Shown here one piece after another: positions 39,965-50,633 of a DNA stretch of 64,000 nt; within the stretch, counting starts at the first letter, position 1; the number at the start of each line of letters is the position of its first letter. A program made the translations under genes and the position numbers. The DNA is from Lactobacillus sp. CBA3606 (lineage in GTDB: Bacteria; Bacillota; Bacilli; Lactobacillales; Lactobacillaceae): NCBI RefSeq assembly GCF_002970935.1, contig NZ_CP027194.1, positions 1,612,001 to 1,676,000 of the forward strand, in the 5' to 3' direction. The notes below the pieces were generated by a model that was given only the letters and a program-made list of their open reading frames with translations, was not told the origin of the DNA and searched no databases.

Positions 39965-40110
39965 TGTGGATAAACTCAGTTAAGTCAAAAAGTTTTCCAC
40001 AGCTTATGCACATGTGGAAAACTCGATTGTTACAAGGGTTCTGCCTATGTTTCCACAGTATCCACTGCTCTACTAGTACTACTATCTTTTATTACTAATC
40101 TATATTAAAC
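39965..40110. other. oriC: oriC part 2: DnaA boxes, DnaA-trio-like run and AT-rich unwinding region
   Basis: The dnaA-dnaN gap has a perfect TGTGGATAA (39965-39973), TTTTCCACA (39993-40001), TTATGCACA (40004-40012), TGTGGAAAA (40013-40021) and degenerate boxes GTTTCCACA (40049-40057) and GTATCCACT. These are followed by CTACTAGTACTACTA (40070-40084), which matches the complement of DnaA-trios, and then AT-rich DNA to 40110. This order (box, short GC spacer, trios, AT-rich stretch) matches the basal unwinding system defined in B. subtilis. Confidence 0.88.
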
Positions 40111-40139
40111 CCGCATCAGCAAAGAAGAGAGGATTTATT

Positions 40140-41279
40140 ATGAAGTTCACGATTAATCGATCGGCCTTTATTAAAGAATTAAACAATGTTCAACGTGCCA
40201 TCTCATCAAAAACTACGATTCCCATTTTAACGGGCCTAAAATTAGACGTTGCTACCGAAGCCATTACCTTAACTGGGAGTGACGCCGATATTTCAATCGA
40301 AACCACGATTCCAGCCAATGATGATAACAATACGTTAGTCGTTGAAGAAGCTGGTTCAATCGTTTTACCAGCCCGCTTTTTCAGTGAAATCGTTAAAAAA
40401 TTACCTGAAACCACGATGACCGTGGCTGTTACGGAAGGCTTTCAAACGCAGATCACATCAGGCGCGGCGTCATTTACCATCAATGGCTTAGATCCTGATA
40501 ACTACCCACATTTACCAGAAATTGATACGACCAATACGATTACGTTAGCCGGTGATGTCTTCAAAGAACTCATTGGTCAAACGGTTATTGCGGTTTCTAA
40601 TCAAGAAAGTCGGCCGATTTTAACTGGGATTCACTTTATCTTAGCTGATGGTGAATTTTTGGCGGTTGCCACCGACTCACACCGTTTGAGCCAACGTAAA
40701 ATCAAATTACCAGCAGCCAATAATGCCAATTATGACGTGATTATTCCTGGTAAAAGTTTAACTGAATTATCACGGATGATCGGCGATGATAACCCCGATG
40801 TGCAAATGCGGTTATCAGAAAACCAAGTGCTCTTCGTGCTTGGCAACACGGCGTTTTATTCCCGTTTATTGGAGGGTAATTACCCTGATACGTCACGGTT
40901 AATTCCAAAAGAATCAAATACGACGGTTGAAATTGAAGCGCCAGCGTTATCTGCCGCCATTGAACGGGCTTCTTTACTGTCACATGAAAGTCGCAATAAC
41001 GTTGTCCGCCTTTCCGTTAATCCTAGTGATAAAACCATTACGATTTTTGGCAATTCACCCGATGTGGGGGAAGTCACGGAACAATTACAACCTGCTGAGT
41101 TAACGGGTGAAGAACTCGAAATTTCGTTTAATCCGGATTACATGAAAGAAGCGTTACACTCATTTGGTCAGGCCATGATCAAGATTTCATTCACAATGGC
41201 ATTACGGCCCTTTACGTTAGTCCCAACTGAAGAAGGCGAAAACTTTATTCAATTGATTACGCCAGTTCGGACGTTCTAA
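40140..41279 (+). CDS. dnaN: DNA polymerase III beta subunit (sliding clamp)
   Basis: A 379-residue clamp with three repeated domains. It begins MKFTINRSAFIKELNNVQRAIS, has FLAVATDSHRLSQRK in the middle, and ends EENFIQLITPVRTF, in place of the usual PMR-x-x tail. It encircles DNA and tethers polymerase III. RBS AGAGAGGA precedes the ATG. A strong terminator follows at 41311-41348. Confidence 0.97.
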   Translation: MKFTINRSAFIKELNNVQRAISSKTTIPILTGLKLDVATEAITLTGSDADISIETTIPANDDNNTLVVEEAGSIVLPARFFSEIVKKLPETTMTVAVTEGFQTQITSGAASFTINGLDPDNYPHLPEIDTTNTITLAGDVFKELIGQTVIAVSNQESRPILTGIHFILADGEFLAVATDSHRLSQRKIKLPAANNANYDVIIPGKSLTELSRMIGDDNPDVQMRLSENQVLFVLGNTAFYSRLLEGNYPDTSRLIPKESNTTVEIEAPALSAAIERASLLSHESRNNVVRLSVNPSDKTITIFGNSPDVGEVTEQLQPAELTGEELEISFNPDYMKEALHSFGQAMIKISFTMALRPFTLVPTEEGENFIQLITPVRTF

Positions 41280-41310
41280 CTTGGCTGAATAAATATACAA
41301 AAGTAAGTTA

Positions 41311-41348
41311 AAGCACCCTAATTCGAGATGAATTGGGGTGCTTTTTTT
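41311..41348 (+). terminator. dnaN terminator
   Basis: A 13-bp stem (41311-41323 with 41331-41343, one wobble) followed by seven T. Confidence 0.92.
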
Positions 41349-41774
41349 AATCACTTGCAGTCAGCATAACTAGGTCAGAGCAAGGATAGCCCGCGATGAA
41401 ACTTTTGAAGTTACGTTGTTTAAACCCTAAGTTGTTTTTATACAATTCCCATAAATTAGTTGCGCTAAGCGCCACTAAAGTAGCCCTGATCAACTAACCG
41501 TTAGTTTTAATCAACCCAATTATCCTGAATTTAACGGCTAAAAAAACAGTGATTTTGCGAAAATAAGCGATTTTTTCAAATCCTAGCAAATTTACCCCGG
41601 GGCTAGTACCCCGACATTAGTTTTACTTAAATCGGCTTAAAATGGCTCTGAACGCGGTTATAAATTGAATTTTGTGTGAAAAACAAGTATAATGTAACCT
41701 GTTGAAGAGTAGGCCAAAACCGGTAACGGTCAAGCTTGAAAGCTTGTGTTTGAAAGGTTAGGTAGGTGATAGTT
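41349..41774. promoter_or_regulatory. Intergenic region with the yaaA-recF-gyrB promoter
   Basis: The first 300 bases show no gene. A promoter with TTGAAT (41665-41670), a 17-base spacer and TATAAT (41688-41693) drives yaaA-recF-gyrB. A small CGGGG...CCCCG stem near 41600 is the only other structure seen. Confidence 0.75.
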
Positions 41775-42011
41775 ATGAAAAAGCCAGTACAAATTGATAC
41801 GCCTTTTATTACTTTAGGCCAATTATTAAAAGAAGAGGCCATCATCAGTTCCGGTGGTCAAGCCAAATGGTTCTTACAAGAAGTAGCTGTTTTGGTTAAT
41901 GATGAACCCGATGATCGGCGTGGCCGTAAGTTGTATCCCGGTGACACGATTGACATTGCCGACAACGGGTTATTTTTTATACGCTCAAATCAGACAGAAA
42001 CGACTGATTAG
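41775..42011 (+). CDS. yaaA: S4-domain RNA-binding protein YaaA
   Basis: A 78-residue S4 domain (TLGQLLKEEAIISSGGQAKWFLQEVAVLVNDEPDDRRGRKLYPGDTIDI). It is always found between dnaN and recF in Firmicutes; a ribosome-related role has been proposed. The ATG at 41775 follows TAGGTAGGTG. An upstream in-frame GTG lies inside the RBS region. The stop codon abuts the recF start. Confidence 0.92.
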   Translation: MKKPVQIDTPFITLGQLLKEEAIISSGGQAKWFLQEVAVLVNDEPDDRRGRKLYPGDTIDIADNGLFFIRSNQTETTD

Positions 42012-43133
42012 ATGTACTTAGAGAATTTAGAACTACATGATTTTCGCAACTATCCGGATTTGGCAGTGAGCTTTAGTCCGAGTACAAACGTCTTATTAGG
42101 TGAAAATGCGCAAGGCAAGACAAACTTGTTAGAAGCGATTTATGTGTTGGCCTTAACACGCAGTCATCGAACCGCTAATGACAAAGAGCTCATTCGCTGG
42201 GAAACCACGACCGCCACTTTAAAGGGTCGGTTACATAAGACGACCGGTAGCTTACCACTAGAATTAGAACTGGGCCGGCGCGGCAAGCGGGCCAAAGTTA
42301 ATCATTTAGAACAAGCAAAGTTATCGCAATATATTGGCAACTTGAATGTGATCGTCTTCGCGCCGGAGGATTTATCGATTGTAAAAGGAGCGCCGGCCAT
42401 TCGCCGCCGATTTATGGATATGGAATTTGGACAGATGAGTCCGAAGTATCTTTATAATCTTAGCCAGTACCGCGCTATCTTGAAGCAACGTAATCAGTAT
42501 TTACGGCAGTTACATCACCACCAAGCGAAAGATAAAGTTTATTTAGAAGTATTATCTGATCAGTTGGCTGCATTTGGAGCTGAAATTATTGCCAAGCGGC
42601 TAGAATTGTTAAAGCAACTAGAACGCTGGGCTCAGGTGGTCCATGCCGAAATCACTCAGGATCAAGAGCAACTGAGCTTTCATTACAAAACGCAGCTTGA
42701 AGCTACGTTGACGACCGTTGAACAGCTCTATCCGGCGTTGCAGCAACTGTATGCCCAACAACAAGCTAAAGAAATCTTTCAAGGGACGACGTTGCTAGGG
42801 CCTCATCGAGACGATTTGCAGTTTAGTGTGAACGGCAAAAACGTGCAGACTTTTGGCTCGCAAGGTCAGCAACGGACGACTGCGTTATCAGTGAAGTTAG
42901 CTGAAATTGATCTGATGAAGGCTGAGACCGGTGAGTATCCGGTTTTGTTATTGGACGATGTTTTATCAGAATTAGATGCGGCACGGCAGACCCATTTGCT
43001 AACCGCTATCCAAGATAAGGTACAAACTTTTTTGACCACGCCGAGTTTGGATGGCGTGGCCCGTAAATTAATTAAGCAACCCAAAGTATTTGAAGTTAGC
43101 CATGGCATTTTACATGAGGAGGAACCGCATTGA
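42012..43133 (+). CDS. recF: DNA replication and repair protein RecF
   Basis: A 373-residue SMC-like ATPase. Walker A is [17 protein letters not shown], the signature motif is in the region [18 protein letters not shown], and Walker B is [14 protein letters not shown]. It loads RecA at single-strand gaps. Its ATG directly follows the yaaA stop, and its stop codon overlaps the gyrB TTG start, so the three are translationally coupled. Confidence 0.96.
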   Translation: MYLENLELHDFRNYPDLAVSFSPSTNVLLGENAQGKTNLLEAIYVLALTRSHRTANDKELIRWETTTATLKGRLHKTTGSLPLELELGRRGKRAKVNHLEQAKLSQYIGNLNVIVFAPEDLSIVKGAPAIRRRFMDMEFGQMSPKYLYNLSQYRAILKQRNQYLRQLHHHQAKDKVYLEVLSDQLAAFGAEIIAKRLELLKQLERWAQVVHAEITQDQEQLSFHYKTQLEATLTTVEQLYPALQQLYAQQQAKEIFQGTTLLGPHRDDLQFSVNGKNVQTFGSQGQQRTTALSVKLAEIDLMKAETGEYPVLLLDDVLSELDAARQTHLLTAIQDKVQTFLTTPSLDGVARKLIKQPKVFEVSHGILHEEEPH

Positions 43134-45076
43134 CCGAAAATGAAAAAGAAACCAAACTTGAACGTGCTCGTGAATATGATGCGAGCCAGATTCAGGTCTT
43201 GGAAGGTCTTGAAGCTGTCCGGAAACGGCCAGGGATGTATATTGGGACGACAAGTAGTCAAGGTCTCCATCATCTCGTTTGGGAAATCGTGGATAACGGG
43301 ATTGATGAAGCCTTAGCGGGTTTTGCCAACGAAATCCATGTGACCGTTGAAAAAGATAATAGTGTCACGGTGACCGATAATGGTCGGGGAATTCCAGTTG
43401 ATATCCAAAAGAAAACGGGTAAGCCGGCCTTGGAAACGGTCTTCACGATTTTACATGCCGGTGGTAAATTCGGCGGTGGTGGATACAAAGTTTCCGGTGG
43501 CCTGCATGGGGTCGGGGCTTCCGTTGTGAATGCCTTGTCTTCAGAACTCGATGTTAAGGTTATTCGGAATGGCAAAGTCTATGGCATGGACTTTGCGCGT
43601 GGTAAGGTTCAAACCGCCATGCGCGTCGTTGATACCGCACCAGCGGATGCCCATGGGACAATCGTCCACTTTTTACCAGATGCTGATATATTCCGTGAAA
43701 CAACGGAATATGATATTAGTATTTTAACGACACGGATTCGGGAATTAGCCTTTTTAAATAAAGGATTACAGATTACGATTCGCGACGAACGCCCGGAAAA
43801 ACCTACGGAACAAGATTTCTTGTATGAAGGCGGGATTCGGCATTACGTTGAATACTTGGATAAGAATAAAACAGTGTTGTTCCCCGAACCAATTTACGTG
43901 GAAGGGGCGCAAAACGGTATTACCGTGGAAGTGGCCTTACAGTATACGGATGACTATCACAGCAATTTAATGACCTTCACGAATAATATCCACACCTATG
44001 AAGGTGGGACGCATGAAGAAGGCTTTAAACGGGCCTTAACGCGGGTTATTAACGACTATGCGCGGAAGAATAACTTGCTAAAAGATAACGAAGCTAACCT
44101 GTCAGGGGAAGATGTTCGTGAAGGTATGACCGCTGTTGTTAGTGTTAAGCATCCGGACCCACAATTTGAAGGTCAAACGAAAACAAAATTAGGAAATTCA
44201 GATGCGCGGGCCGCCGTTGATCGGTTGTTCTCAGAACATTTCAATAAATACTTGATGGAAAACCCTAGTATCGGGCGTAAAGTCGTGGATAAGGGGTTAC
44301 TAGCCTCTAAAGCTCGGGTTGCCGCCAAACGAGCGCGGGAAGTCACGCGGAAAAAGAGTGGGTTAGAAATCAGTAATTTACCTGGTAAATTAGCTGACAA
44401 CTCAAGTAAAGATCCTAAGATTAGTGAATTATTCATTGTCGAAGGGGATTCCGCCGGTGGCTCTGCTAAGCAAGGTCGCTCACGGTTGACGCAAGCGATT
44501 TTACCAATTCGGGGTAAAATTTTAAACGTTGAAAAGGCTAGCATTGATAAGATTTTAGCCAATGAAGAAATTCGGTCCTTATTTACTGCGATGGGTACTG
44601 GTTTTGGTGGCGACTTTGATCTAAGCAAGGCCAACTATCATAAATTAATTATCATGACCGATGCCGATGTCGATGGTGCCCATATTCGGACACTGTTACT
44701 AACGTTGTTCTACCGCTATATGCGGCCATTAGTTGACGCTGGCTTCGTCTACATTGCGCAACCACCATTGTATCAAGTCCGCCAAGGTAAATTTGTGCGG
44801 TATATTGATTCAGATGAAGAGTTGAGTGAAGTCATGGGACAATTAGCGCCATCACCAAAACCCGTTGTGCAACGGTACAAAGGGTTAGGGGAAATGGATG
44901 CTGAACAGCTGTGGGAAACGACGATGGACCCAGAAAAGCGGCGCTTACTGCGAGTACGCGATGAAGATGCAGCCGATGCGGATGGCGTCTTCTCAATGCT
45001 CATGGGTGACCATGTCCAACCACGGCGTGAATTTATTGAAGATAACGCGAAGTTCGTCCAAGATTTGGACGTTTAA
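43130..45076 (+). CDS. gyrB: DNA gyrase subunit B
   Basis: A 648-residue GyrB. The GHKL ATPase part has [22 protein letters not shown] and [15 protein letters not shown]. The TOPRIM part has [28 protein letters not shown] and [13 protein letters not shown]. The C-terminal [19 protein letters not shown] is present. The start is TTG at 43130, overlapping recF, with GAGGAGG 7 bases upstream. Confidence 0.97.
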   Translation: MTENEKETKLERAREYDASQIQVLEGLEAVRKRPGMYIGTTSSQGLHHLVWEIVDNGIDEALAGFANEIHVTVEKDNSVTVTDNGRGIPVDIQKKTGKPALETVFTILHAGGKFGGGGYKVSGGLHGVGASVVNALSSELDVKVIRNGKVYGMDFARGKVQTAMRVVDTAPADAHGTIVHFLPDADIFRETTEYDISILTTRIRELAFLNKGLQITIRDERPEKPTEQDFLYEGGIRHYVEYLDKNKTVLFPEPIYVEGAQNGITVEVALQYTDDYHSNLMTFTNNIHTYEGGTHEEGFKRALTRVINDYARKNNLLKDNEANLSGEDVREGMTAVVSVKHPDPQFEGQTKTKLGNSDARAAVDRLFSEHFNKYLMENPSIGRKVVDKGLLASKARVAAKRAREVTRKKSGLEISNLPGKLADNSSKDPKISELFIVEGDSAGGSAKQGRSRLTQAILPIRGKILNVEKASIDKILANEEIRSLFTAMGTGFGGDFDLSKANYHKLIIMTDADVDGAHIRTLLLTLFYRYMRPLVDAGFVYIAQPPLYQVRQGKFVRYIDSDEELSEVMGQLAPSPKPVVQRYKGLGEMDAEQLWETTMDPEKRRLLRVRDEDAADADGVFSMLMGDHVQPRREFIEDNAKFVQDLDV

Positions 45077-45087
45077 GCGAACCGTTA

Positions 45088-45102
45088 ATTGCCCGGGAAA
45101 TA
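45088..45102. promoter_or_regulatory. Noc-binding-site-like sequence upstream of gyrA
   Basis: ATTGCCCGGGAAAT differs by one base from the B. subtilis Noc-binding consensus ATTTCCCGGGAAAT. An exact inverted 15-base copy lies at 47852-47866 on the other side of gyrA. Confidence 0.7.
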
Positions 45103-45135
45103 ATTGGCAAGCGTAGATGAAGGAGGATGAAAGAT

Positions 45136-47715
45136 TTGGCTGAAGCAGAATTACCAAATCGGATAACCGATGTGAATCTGTCCAAAACGATGCGAACGTC
45201 GTTTTTGAGCTATGCCATGAGTGTTATTGTGGCGCGGGCTTTACCCGATGTACGAGACGGTCTAAAACCCGTTCACCGGCGAATCCTTTACGGGATGAGT
45301 GAATTAGGCGTCACCCCTGAAAAACCATATAAAAAATCAGCCAGAATTGTCGGCGATGTCATGGGGAAATATCATCCCCATGGTGACTCTGCCATTTATG
45401 AATCAATGGTGCGGATGGCCCAAGACTTTAGCTATCGGTACATGCTAGTTGATGGTCATGGGAACTTCGGGTCAGTCGATGGCGATAGCGCCGCGGCCAT
45501 GCGGTATACCGAAGCCCGGATGAGTAAGATTGCTGTTGAAATGCTCCGTGATATTAATAAAGACACGGTTAGATGGCAACCTAACTATGATGATACTGAA
45601 CGAGAACCAGAAGTTTTGCCGGCCCGTTTTCCGAACTTATTAGTAAACGGCGCAACTGGGATTGCGGTCGGGATGACGACCAATATTCCACCGCATAACT
45701 TAACGGAAGTTATTTCAGCAATTCATATGTTGATGGATAATCCAGATGTAACGACAGCCGACTTGATGGAAGCGGTCCCCGGTCCAGATTTCCCAACTGG
45801 TGGGATTGTGATGGGTAAATCCGGGATTCGAAAAGCTTATGAAACGGGTCGCGGGAATATTATTATTCGCGCCAAAGTGGATATTCAAGAACAAAAGAAC
45901 GGTAAGGAACGCATTATTGTTAATGAATTACCTTACATGGTGAATAAAGCCAAGTTAATCGAACGGATTGCCGGCTTAGCACGGGACAAAGAAATCGAAG
46001 GTATCACTGATATCAACGATGAAAGTGACCGTGAAGGGATGCGGATGGTGATTGATATTCGGCGGGATGTCAGTGCGTCCGTCGTTTTAAATAACTTGTA
46101 CAAGATGACTTTGATGCAGACTAACTTTGGGTTTAACATGTTAGCCATCGTTAAAGGGGCGCCTAAAGTCCTGAGTTTGAAGCAAATCTTAATCTATTAT
46201 TTGGAACATCAAGAAGATGTGATTCGGCGGCGGACCCAATTTGATTTGAAGAAAGCCCAAGCACGGGCTCATATCTTGGAAGGGTTACGAATTGCGTTAG
46301 ATCATATTGATGAAATTATTGCCATTATTCGACAATCACAAACGAGTGAAATTGCTAAGAACCAGTTGATGGATAACTATGGCTTGTCAGATAAACAGGC
46401 ACAAGCCATTCTAGATATGCGGCTGGTACGATTAACTGGTTTGGAACGCGAAAAGATTGAGAATGAATATCAAGACTTGGTTAAGTCGATTGCGGACTAC
46501 AAAGCCATTTTGGCTAGCAAAGAACGCATTAATCAAATTATTTACGAAGAATTACTTGAAATTCAACGTAAATTTGGTGATGAACGACGGACTGAACTCA
46601 TGATTGGGGAAGTCTTGAGCCTTGAAGATGAAGACTTGATTGAAGAAGAAGAAGTCGCCGTAACGTTAACGCATAATGGTTACGTTAAACGCCTTCCAAC
46701 CACTGAATTCAAGTCACAGCATCGTGGTGGTCGTGGTATTCAAGGGATGGATGTCCATGATGATGACTTTATCGAGCATCTCTTAACAACTTCCACCCAT
46801 GACGTCTTGTTATTCTTCACGAATGCGGGGAAAGTTTACCGGATGAAGGCTTACGAGATTCCTGAGTATGGTCGAACGGCCAAGGGAATTCCGGTGATTA
46901 ATTTACTGGGAGTTAACTCTGGTGAAAAGATCCAAGCTGTGGTCAACGTTTCCGGCGACGCCAGTGAGAGTGAACAGTTCTTGTTCTTCACAACCGTTAA
47001 AGGGGTCGTCAAGCGGACGCCAGTACAAGAATTCGCCAATATTCGGAGTAATGGGCTAAAAGCGATTACGTTGAAAGATGACGATGAATTGATTGGGGTT
47101 ACGATTACTGATGGTCATCAGAACGTGATTATTGGGACCCATGCCGGGTACGCGGTTAGTTTTGATGAAACGACGGTTCGCTCAATGGGCCGGACAGCTG
47201 CTGGGGTGCGTGGGATTCGTTTACGTGACGATGATTTTGTCATTGGCTTCGACATCCTTAAACCTGACAGCAAGGTCTTTATCATTACCGAAAAGGGTTA
47301 TGGTAAGCAGACGCCAGCACTTGATTACCCTATTAAGGGACGTGGTGGTAAAGGGATTAAGACGGCCAACGTGACCGAAAAGAATGGTCCCTTAGCCGGT
47401 TTAACGACTGTTGAAGGGACTGAAGATATTATGGTGATGACCGATCATGGGGTCATGATTCGCTTTAATATTGCGACGGTCTCACAGACTGGTCGGGCAA
47501 CCTTAGGGGTTCGTTTGATTCGCTTAGATGACGGCGGTAAAGTAGCGACAATGGCGAAGGTTGATCCAGAACCAGCTGTCATTGAAGATACTGATACTAC
47601 CGCTGATGATCAACCAGCGGATGCAGCGATTGACGCACCTGCTAGTGATTCAGTTGACGTAACACCAACTGAAACGCCAGCAACTGAGGCTGATAATCCT
47701 GCTGATTCAGAATGA
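45136..47715 (+). CDS. gyrA: DNA gyrase subunit A
   Basis: An 859-residue GyrA. The N-terminal breakage-reunion domain has [32 protein letters not shown] and the catalytic Tyr in [12 protein letters not shown]. The quinolone-determining region reads [17 protein letters not shown], with the susceptible-type Ser and Glu. The C-terminal six-bladed domain has the GyrA box ([11 protein letters not shown]). An acidic tail of about 45 residues ends the protein. The TTG at 45136 is preferred: GGAGG lies 9 bases before it, while an ATG at 45127 touches the GGAGG. Confidence 0.96.
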   Translation: MAEAELPNRITDVNLSKTMRTSFLSYAMSVIVARALPDVRDGLKPVHRRILYGMSELGVTPEKPYKKSARIVGDVMGKYHPHGDSAIYESMVRMAQDFSYRYMLVDGHGNFGSVDGDSAAAMRYTEARMSKIAVEMLRDINKDTVRWQPNYDDTEREPEVLPARFPNLLVNGATGIAVGMTTNIPPHNLTEVISAIHMLMDNPDVTTADLMEAVPGPDFPTGGIVMGKSGIRKAYETGRGNIIIRAKVDIQEQKNGKERIIVNELPYMVNKAKLIERIAGLARDKEIEGITDINDESDREGMRMVIDIRRDVSASVVLNNLYKMTLMQTNFGFNMLAIVKGAPKVLSLKQILIYYLEHQEDVIRRRTQFDLKKAQARAHILEGLRIALDHIDEIIAIIRQSQTSEIAKNQLMDNYGLSDKQAQAILDMRLVRLTGLEREKIENEYQDLVKSIADYKAILASKERINQIIYEELLEIQRKFGDERRTELMIGEVLSLEDEDLIEEEEVAVTLTHNGYVKRLPTTEFKSQHRGGRGIQGMDVHDDDFIEHLLTTSTHDVLLFFTNAGKVYRMKAYEIPEYGRTAKGIPVINLLGVNSGEKIQAVVNVSGDASESEQFLFFTTVKGVVKRTPVQEFANIRSNGLKAITLKDDDELIGVTITDGHQNVIIGTHAGYAVSFDETTVRSMGRTAAGVRGIRLRDDDFVIGFDILKPDSKVFIITEKGYGKQTPALDYPIKGRGGKGIKTANVTEKNGPLAGLTTVEGTEDIMVMTDHGVMIRFNIATVSQTGRATLGVRLIRLDDGGKVATMAKVDPEPAVIEDTDTTADDQPADAAIDAPASDSVDVTPTETPATEADNPADSE

Positions 47716-47730
47716 TTTAGCTGAAACGAG

Positions 47731-47763
47731 AAGGGCTAGTGAACGTTGCTAGTCCTTTTTTGT
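47731..47763 (+). terminator. gyrA terminator
   Basis: AAGGGCTAG and CTAGTCCTT (47731-47739 and 47749-47757) pair with one wobble and are followed by a T-run. Confidence 0.85.
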
Positions 47764-47851
47764 GGGCAGATATACGAGGGCTATCGTTACTTTAATAGCC
47801 TTCGTCGTAGCTTTAGCAAGGACCAAATTTTAAAATTCAGCAATAAAAAAG

Positions 47852-47866
47852 TATTTCCCGGGCAAT
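47852..47866. promoter_or_regulatory. Noc-binding-site-like sequence downstream of gyrA
   Basis: ATTTCCCGGGCAAT is one base from ATTTCCCGGGAAAT and is the exact inverse of the site at 45088-45102. Both are intergenic. Confidence 0.7.
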
Positions 47867-47926
47867 AAACGTAATTGATAAGTGTATCGTGCATCGGGAT
47901 TTTTTGTTTCGTCGGCCGTTCCAACC

Positions 47927-47955
47927 TTGCAACAGATTAATTTAGATGCTATACT
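47927..47955 (+). promoter_or_regulatory. rpsF-ssb-rpsR promoter
   Basis: TTGCAA (47927-47932) and TATACT (47950-47955) are 17 bases apart. The transcript would have a leader of about 85 bases before rpsF. Confidence 0.75.
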
Positions 47956-47961
47956 TATAAT

Positions 47962-48046
47962 TCGTGAGTATCTAACAATGATTTAGATTACTTTCCTTGC
48001 TCTTTCAAAAGAAAGGGCCTGAAGTCCATAAGGAGGTGCAAATTTC
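47962..48046 (+). promoter_or_regulatory. rpsF leader, possible S6:S18 autoregulatory element
   Basis: The leader contains the small hairpin CTTTCAAAAGAAAG, followed by GGGCCTGAAG and the RBS AAGGAGG. S6:S18-binding leaders precede rpsF in many bacteria, but I could not confirm the bulged CCG/GCC motif, so this is only a candidate. Confidence 0.3.
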
Positions 48047-48346
48047 ATGAGTGAATCAAAGAAATATGAAATTACTTACATCGTTCGTCCAGACATTGAT
48101 GATGCTGCTAAAACAGCTTTAGTTGATCGTTTCGACAAAATCTTAACTGATAACGGTGCCGAAGTAATTGATTCAAAAGATTGGTCAAAGCGTCGTTTCG
48201 CATACGAAATCGGCGGTTACAATGAAGGTACTTATCATATCGTTAACGTTAAAACGACTGATGATGCCGCATTGAACGAATTTGATCGTCTTTCAAAGAT
48301 CAATGATGACATTTTACGTCACATGATCGTTCGTCGCGAAGATTAA
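48047..48346 (+). CDS. rpsF: 30S ribosomal protein S6
   Basis: A 99-residue S6: [21 protein letters not shown] at the N-terminus, [25 protein letters not shown], and RHMIVRRED at the end. RBS AAGGAGG lies 9 bases upstream. It is the first gene of the conserved rpsF-ssb-rpsR operon. Confidence 0.97.
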   Translation: MSESKKYEITYIVRPDIDDAAKTALVDRFDKILTDNGAEVIDSKDWSKRRFAYEIGGYNEGTYHIVNVKTTDDAALNEFDRLSKINDDILRHMIVRRED

Positions 48347-48386
48347 ATTAAATTTGAAATAAATTACGAGAGGAGCACTTCTGTCT

Positions 48387-48998
48387 ATGATTAACCGTAC
48401 AGTTCTTGTTGGCCGACTAACAAGAGATCCCGAATTACGATACACTTCTGGTGGCGCTGCCGTGGCAACGTTCACGCTGGCTGTTAACCGGAGTTTTACT
48501 AATCAAAATGGGGAACGTGAAGCTGATTTCATCAATTGCGTCATCTGGCGTAAAGCTGCTGAAAATTTTGCGAACTTTACTCATAAAGGGTCGCTGGTTG
48601 GGATTGATGGCCGGATTCAAACCCGGAATTATGAAAACCAACAGGGACAACGCGTTTATGTTACAGAAGTGGTCGTTGACAACTTCTCATTATTAGAATC
48701 ACGAGCAGAGTCTGAACGTCATCAGGCTGCTAATGGTGGTAGTAATAACGGCAGCAATGCTAGTTATAACAACAATAATAGTGGGTATAATCGTCAGGAC
48801 CAAAACGCAGCTCCTCAACAATCATCAACGACTAACAATAATCCTTTTGGTAATGGTAATCCTAGTGGTGCTTCTAACACCAATGGGACGGCTGGTAACA
48901 ATAGCGCCCCAACTAGTGGGTCTAATGAAAACCAAGCTGATCCATTTGCCAACAATGGGGATCAAATTGATATTTCGGATGATGATTTACCATTCTAG
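48387..48998 (+). CDS. ssb: Single-stranded DNA-binding protein
   Basis: A 203-residue SSB. The OB fold is in residues 1-107 ([55 protein letters not shown]). A long Asn/Gly/Ser-rich disordered linker follows (about 112-190). The acidic partner-binding tip DISDDDLPF ends the protein. The linker is rich in AAT/AAC codons. RBS GAGGAG is upstream. Confidence 0.96.
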   Translation: MINRTVLVGRLTRDPELRYTSGGAAVATFTLAVNRSFTNQNGEREADFINCVIWRKAAENFANFTHKGSLVGIDGRIQTRNYENQQGQRVYVTEVVVDNFSLLESRAESERHQAANGGSNNGSNASYNNNNSGYNRQDQNAAPQQSSTTNNNPFGNGNPSGASNTNGTAGNNSAPTSGSNENQADPFANNGDQIDISDDDLPF

Positions 48999-49033
48999 CA
49001 GACTAGCTGCAGATATCGAGGAGGGAAATACCA

Positions 49034-49270
49034 ATGGCACAACAAAGAAGAGGTGGCCGTCGTCGTCGTAAAGTCGACTTCATCGCCGCTAACCACATCG
49101 AATACATCGATTATAAAGATACTGACTTATTACGTCGTTTCGTTTCAGAACGAGGCAAGATTTTACCTCGTCGGGTAAGTGGGACTAGTGCAAAGAACCA
49201 ACGTTCTTTGACTATTGCTATCAAACGGGCTCGGATTATGGGCTTATTACCATTCGTTTCTGAAGAATAA
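49034..49270 (+). CDS. rpsR: 30S ribosomal protein S18
   Basis: A 78-residue S18. It begins [20 protein letters not shown] and has the conserved [47 protein letters not shown]. It pairs with S6 on the 30S platform. RBS GAGGAGGG is upstream. A terminator follows at 49284-49317. Confidence 0.97.
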   Translation: MAQQRRGGRRRRKVDFIAANHIEYIDYKDTDLLRRFVSERGKILPRRVSGTSAKNQRSLTIAIKRARIMGLLPFVSEE

Positions 49271-49283
49271 TTCAGCTCATACT

Positions 49284-49317
49284 AGACCATGGCTAACCAG
49301 CTATGGTCTTTTTTTTG
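49284..49317 (+). terminator. rpsR terminator
   Basis: AGACCATGGCT (49284-49294) pairs with AGCTATGGTCT (49299-49309) with one wobble, followed by nine T. Confidence 0.9.
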
Positions 49318-49882
49318 CAAAAAATGCCCTTTAATCGGCTAGATATTGGTTGTTTTTGACAAAAGGTTCGTCCATACCAATTTTCATTTGAACAGTTAGT
49401 AAATAGCGATAAGTTCGACTCAAACTAACTTGATTGGAGCTGAATCGCGGCAAGTATTAATACTTGTTTATCTAATTATTGATAATTTTTAATCCAAAAC
49501 AAAATATTAGACCCATACCAATTTTGCCGTCACTTAATTTTCTTAAGTGACGGCAAAATTGGTAATAAGCATTTATTATATTCATTTAAATTCCCTTACA
49601 ATGAAAAACGTGTACATATCAGCAATAAGTTGGATAGCTTAAAGTGGTGATTATCGCGGTGTAACACCTTGTTTAGTGGCATTTATAATGGTTATCAACT
49701 ATGGGAACTAGTTGAAGTGGCGTGATGAGTGCAATTTATCAGTATTACTGAATGTAATACGTAAAAATGGCGTCACTAACTTTAGTTACGAATCAGTGCA
49801 AAACCCATGTTAACGTTAGCAAGGTTAATAGTGACTATGGTAAACTATCAATAACATATAAACAAAAGGGGATATCGCAATT
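49318..49882. other. Gene-free region with a perfect 22-bp hairpin, before the WxL cluster
   Basis: About 565 bases without a credible gene. Two features are visible: a 13-base direct repeat CCATACCAATTTT (49372-49384 and 49513-49525), and a perfect inverted repeat (49516-49537 and 49543-49564, loop of 5). The hairpin has no U-run on either side. The rest is AT-rich; the WxL gene's promoter must lie here, but I cannot place it with confidence. This may be the left junction of the inserted WxL cluster. Confidence 0.5.
49516..49564. repeat. Perfect 22-bp inverted repeat
   Basis: The arms are exact inverted copies around TTTTC, with a GC-rich core (GCCGTCAC). It is not adjacent to a stop codon and has no U-tail, so it does not look like a normal terminator. 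It could be a miniature element relic or a protein-binding dyad. Confidence 0.7.
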
Positions 49883-50614
49883 ATGAAAAAAATTATCGGA
49901 AGTTTACTATTATCTGGGGCACTTTTAGTATCAGTCGCATTACCAACGGTCGCAAATGCCGCTGAAAACCGTGATGGTTCAACAAACGTTACCGCAACAT
50001 TTACGGCTGGGAATACTGATGTAACACCAGTTGATCCAACTGATCCTGATACACCAAGTACTGGCGGTGATGGTAATAACGGGTCTAACACTGGTAATGA
50101 GGGTGGTAGCGGCTTATCACTTATCTATGTCACAAATAAATTAGACTTCGGCTCACATGCCATCGATGTTTTGAATTCAAATACTTACGCTGCTAACTAC
50201 ACAAATGCTGACGATACAAAGACCAATGCGGATACAAGTGCTTTATGGGGTAACAAAGCTGTCATTGAAGTTTCAGATACCCGTGGGACTAACAACGGCT
50301 GGTCATTACAAGTTTCTGGTTCAGCCCTAAAATCAACGAGTGGTGATACCATTGAAGGTGGCACCTTAGCTTTACCAACCGGGGATGTTACGAACTCTGG
50401 GACTGCAACCAATGATGCTAAATCAGTTGCAGTTACGAATGCCTTAGGGACGGCCACGAATGTCTTAACTGCCGCTAAAGATGGTGGTGCTGGGGTTACT
50501 GTTGATCAATTAGACCCAACAAACATCAAATTAACCGTACCAGCTAACACGGCTAAAGCCGAAGCTTACTCAACGACTGTTAACTGGTCATTAACTGACA
50601 CACCAGCTAGCTAA
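49883..50614 (+). CDS. WxL-domain cell-surface protein (CscB-like)
   Basis: A 243-residue secreted protein. The signal peptide spans residues 1-27 (cut after ANA|AEN). A Thr/Pro/Asp then Gly/Asn-rich spacer follows (about 40-75). The WxL domain covers the rest, with the first W motif NNGWSLQVSG and the C-terminal motif TVNWSLTDTPAS. WxL domains bind peptidoglycan non-covalently. It is the first gene of a four-gene csc-type surface cluster, followed by a partial terminator at 50634-50669. RBS AAAGGGG is upstream. Confidence 0.92.
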   Translation: MKKIIGSLLLSGALLVSVALPTVANAAENRDGSTNVTATFTAGNTDVTPVDPTDPDTPSTGGDGNNGSNTGNEGGSGLSLIYVTNKLDFGSHAIDVLNSNTYAANYTNADDTKTNADTSALWGNKAVIEVSDTRGTNNGWSLQVSGSALKSTSGDTIEGGTLALPTGDVTNSGTATNDAKSVAVTNALGTATNVLTAAKDGGAGVTVDQLDPTNIKLTVPANTAKAEAYSTTVNWSLTDTPAS

Positions 50615-50633
50615 AAACAAAAACGCACAAAAT

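Noticed and set aside
41600-41620. CCCCGGGG as a Noc site.
   Set aside because: Outer bases do not match; it forms only a small GC stem.
41627-41845. Minus-strand 72-codon frame across the yaaA promoter.
   Set aside because: It covers a good plus-strand promoter and the start of yaaA, with no homologous features.
48733-49071. 112-codon frame overlapping the end of ssb.
   Set aside because: It is a frame shadow of the Asn/Gly-rich ssb linker, made of Val/Ile/Thr repeats.
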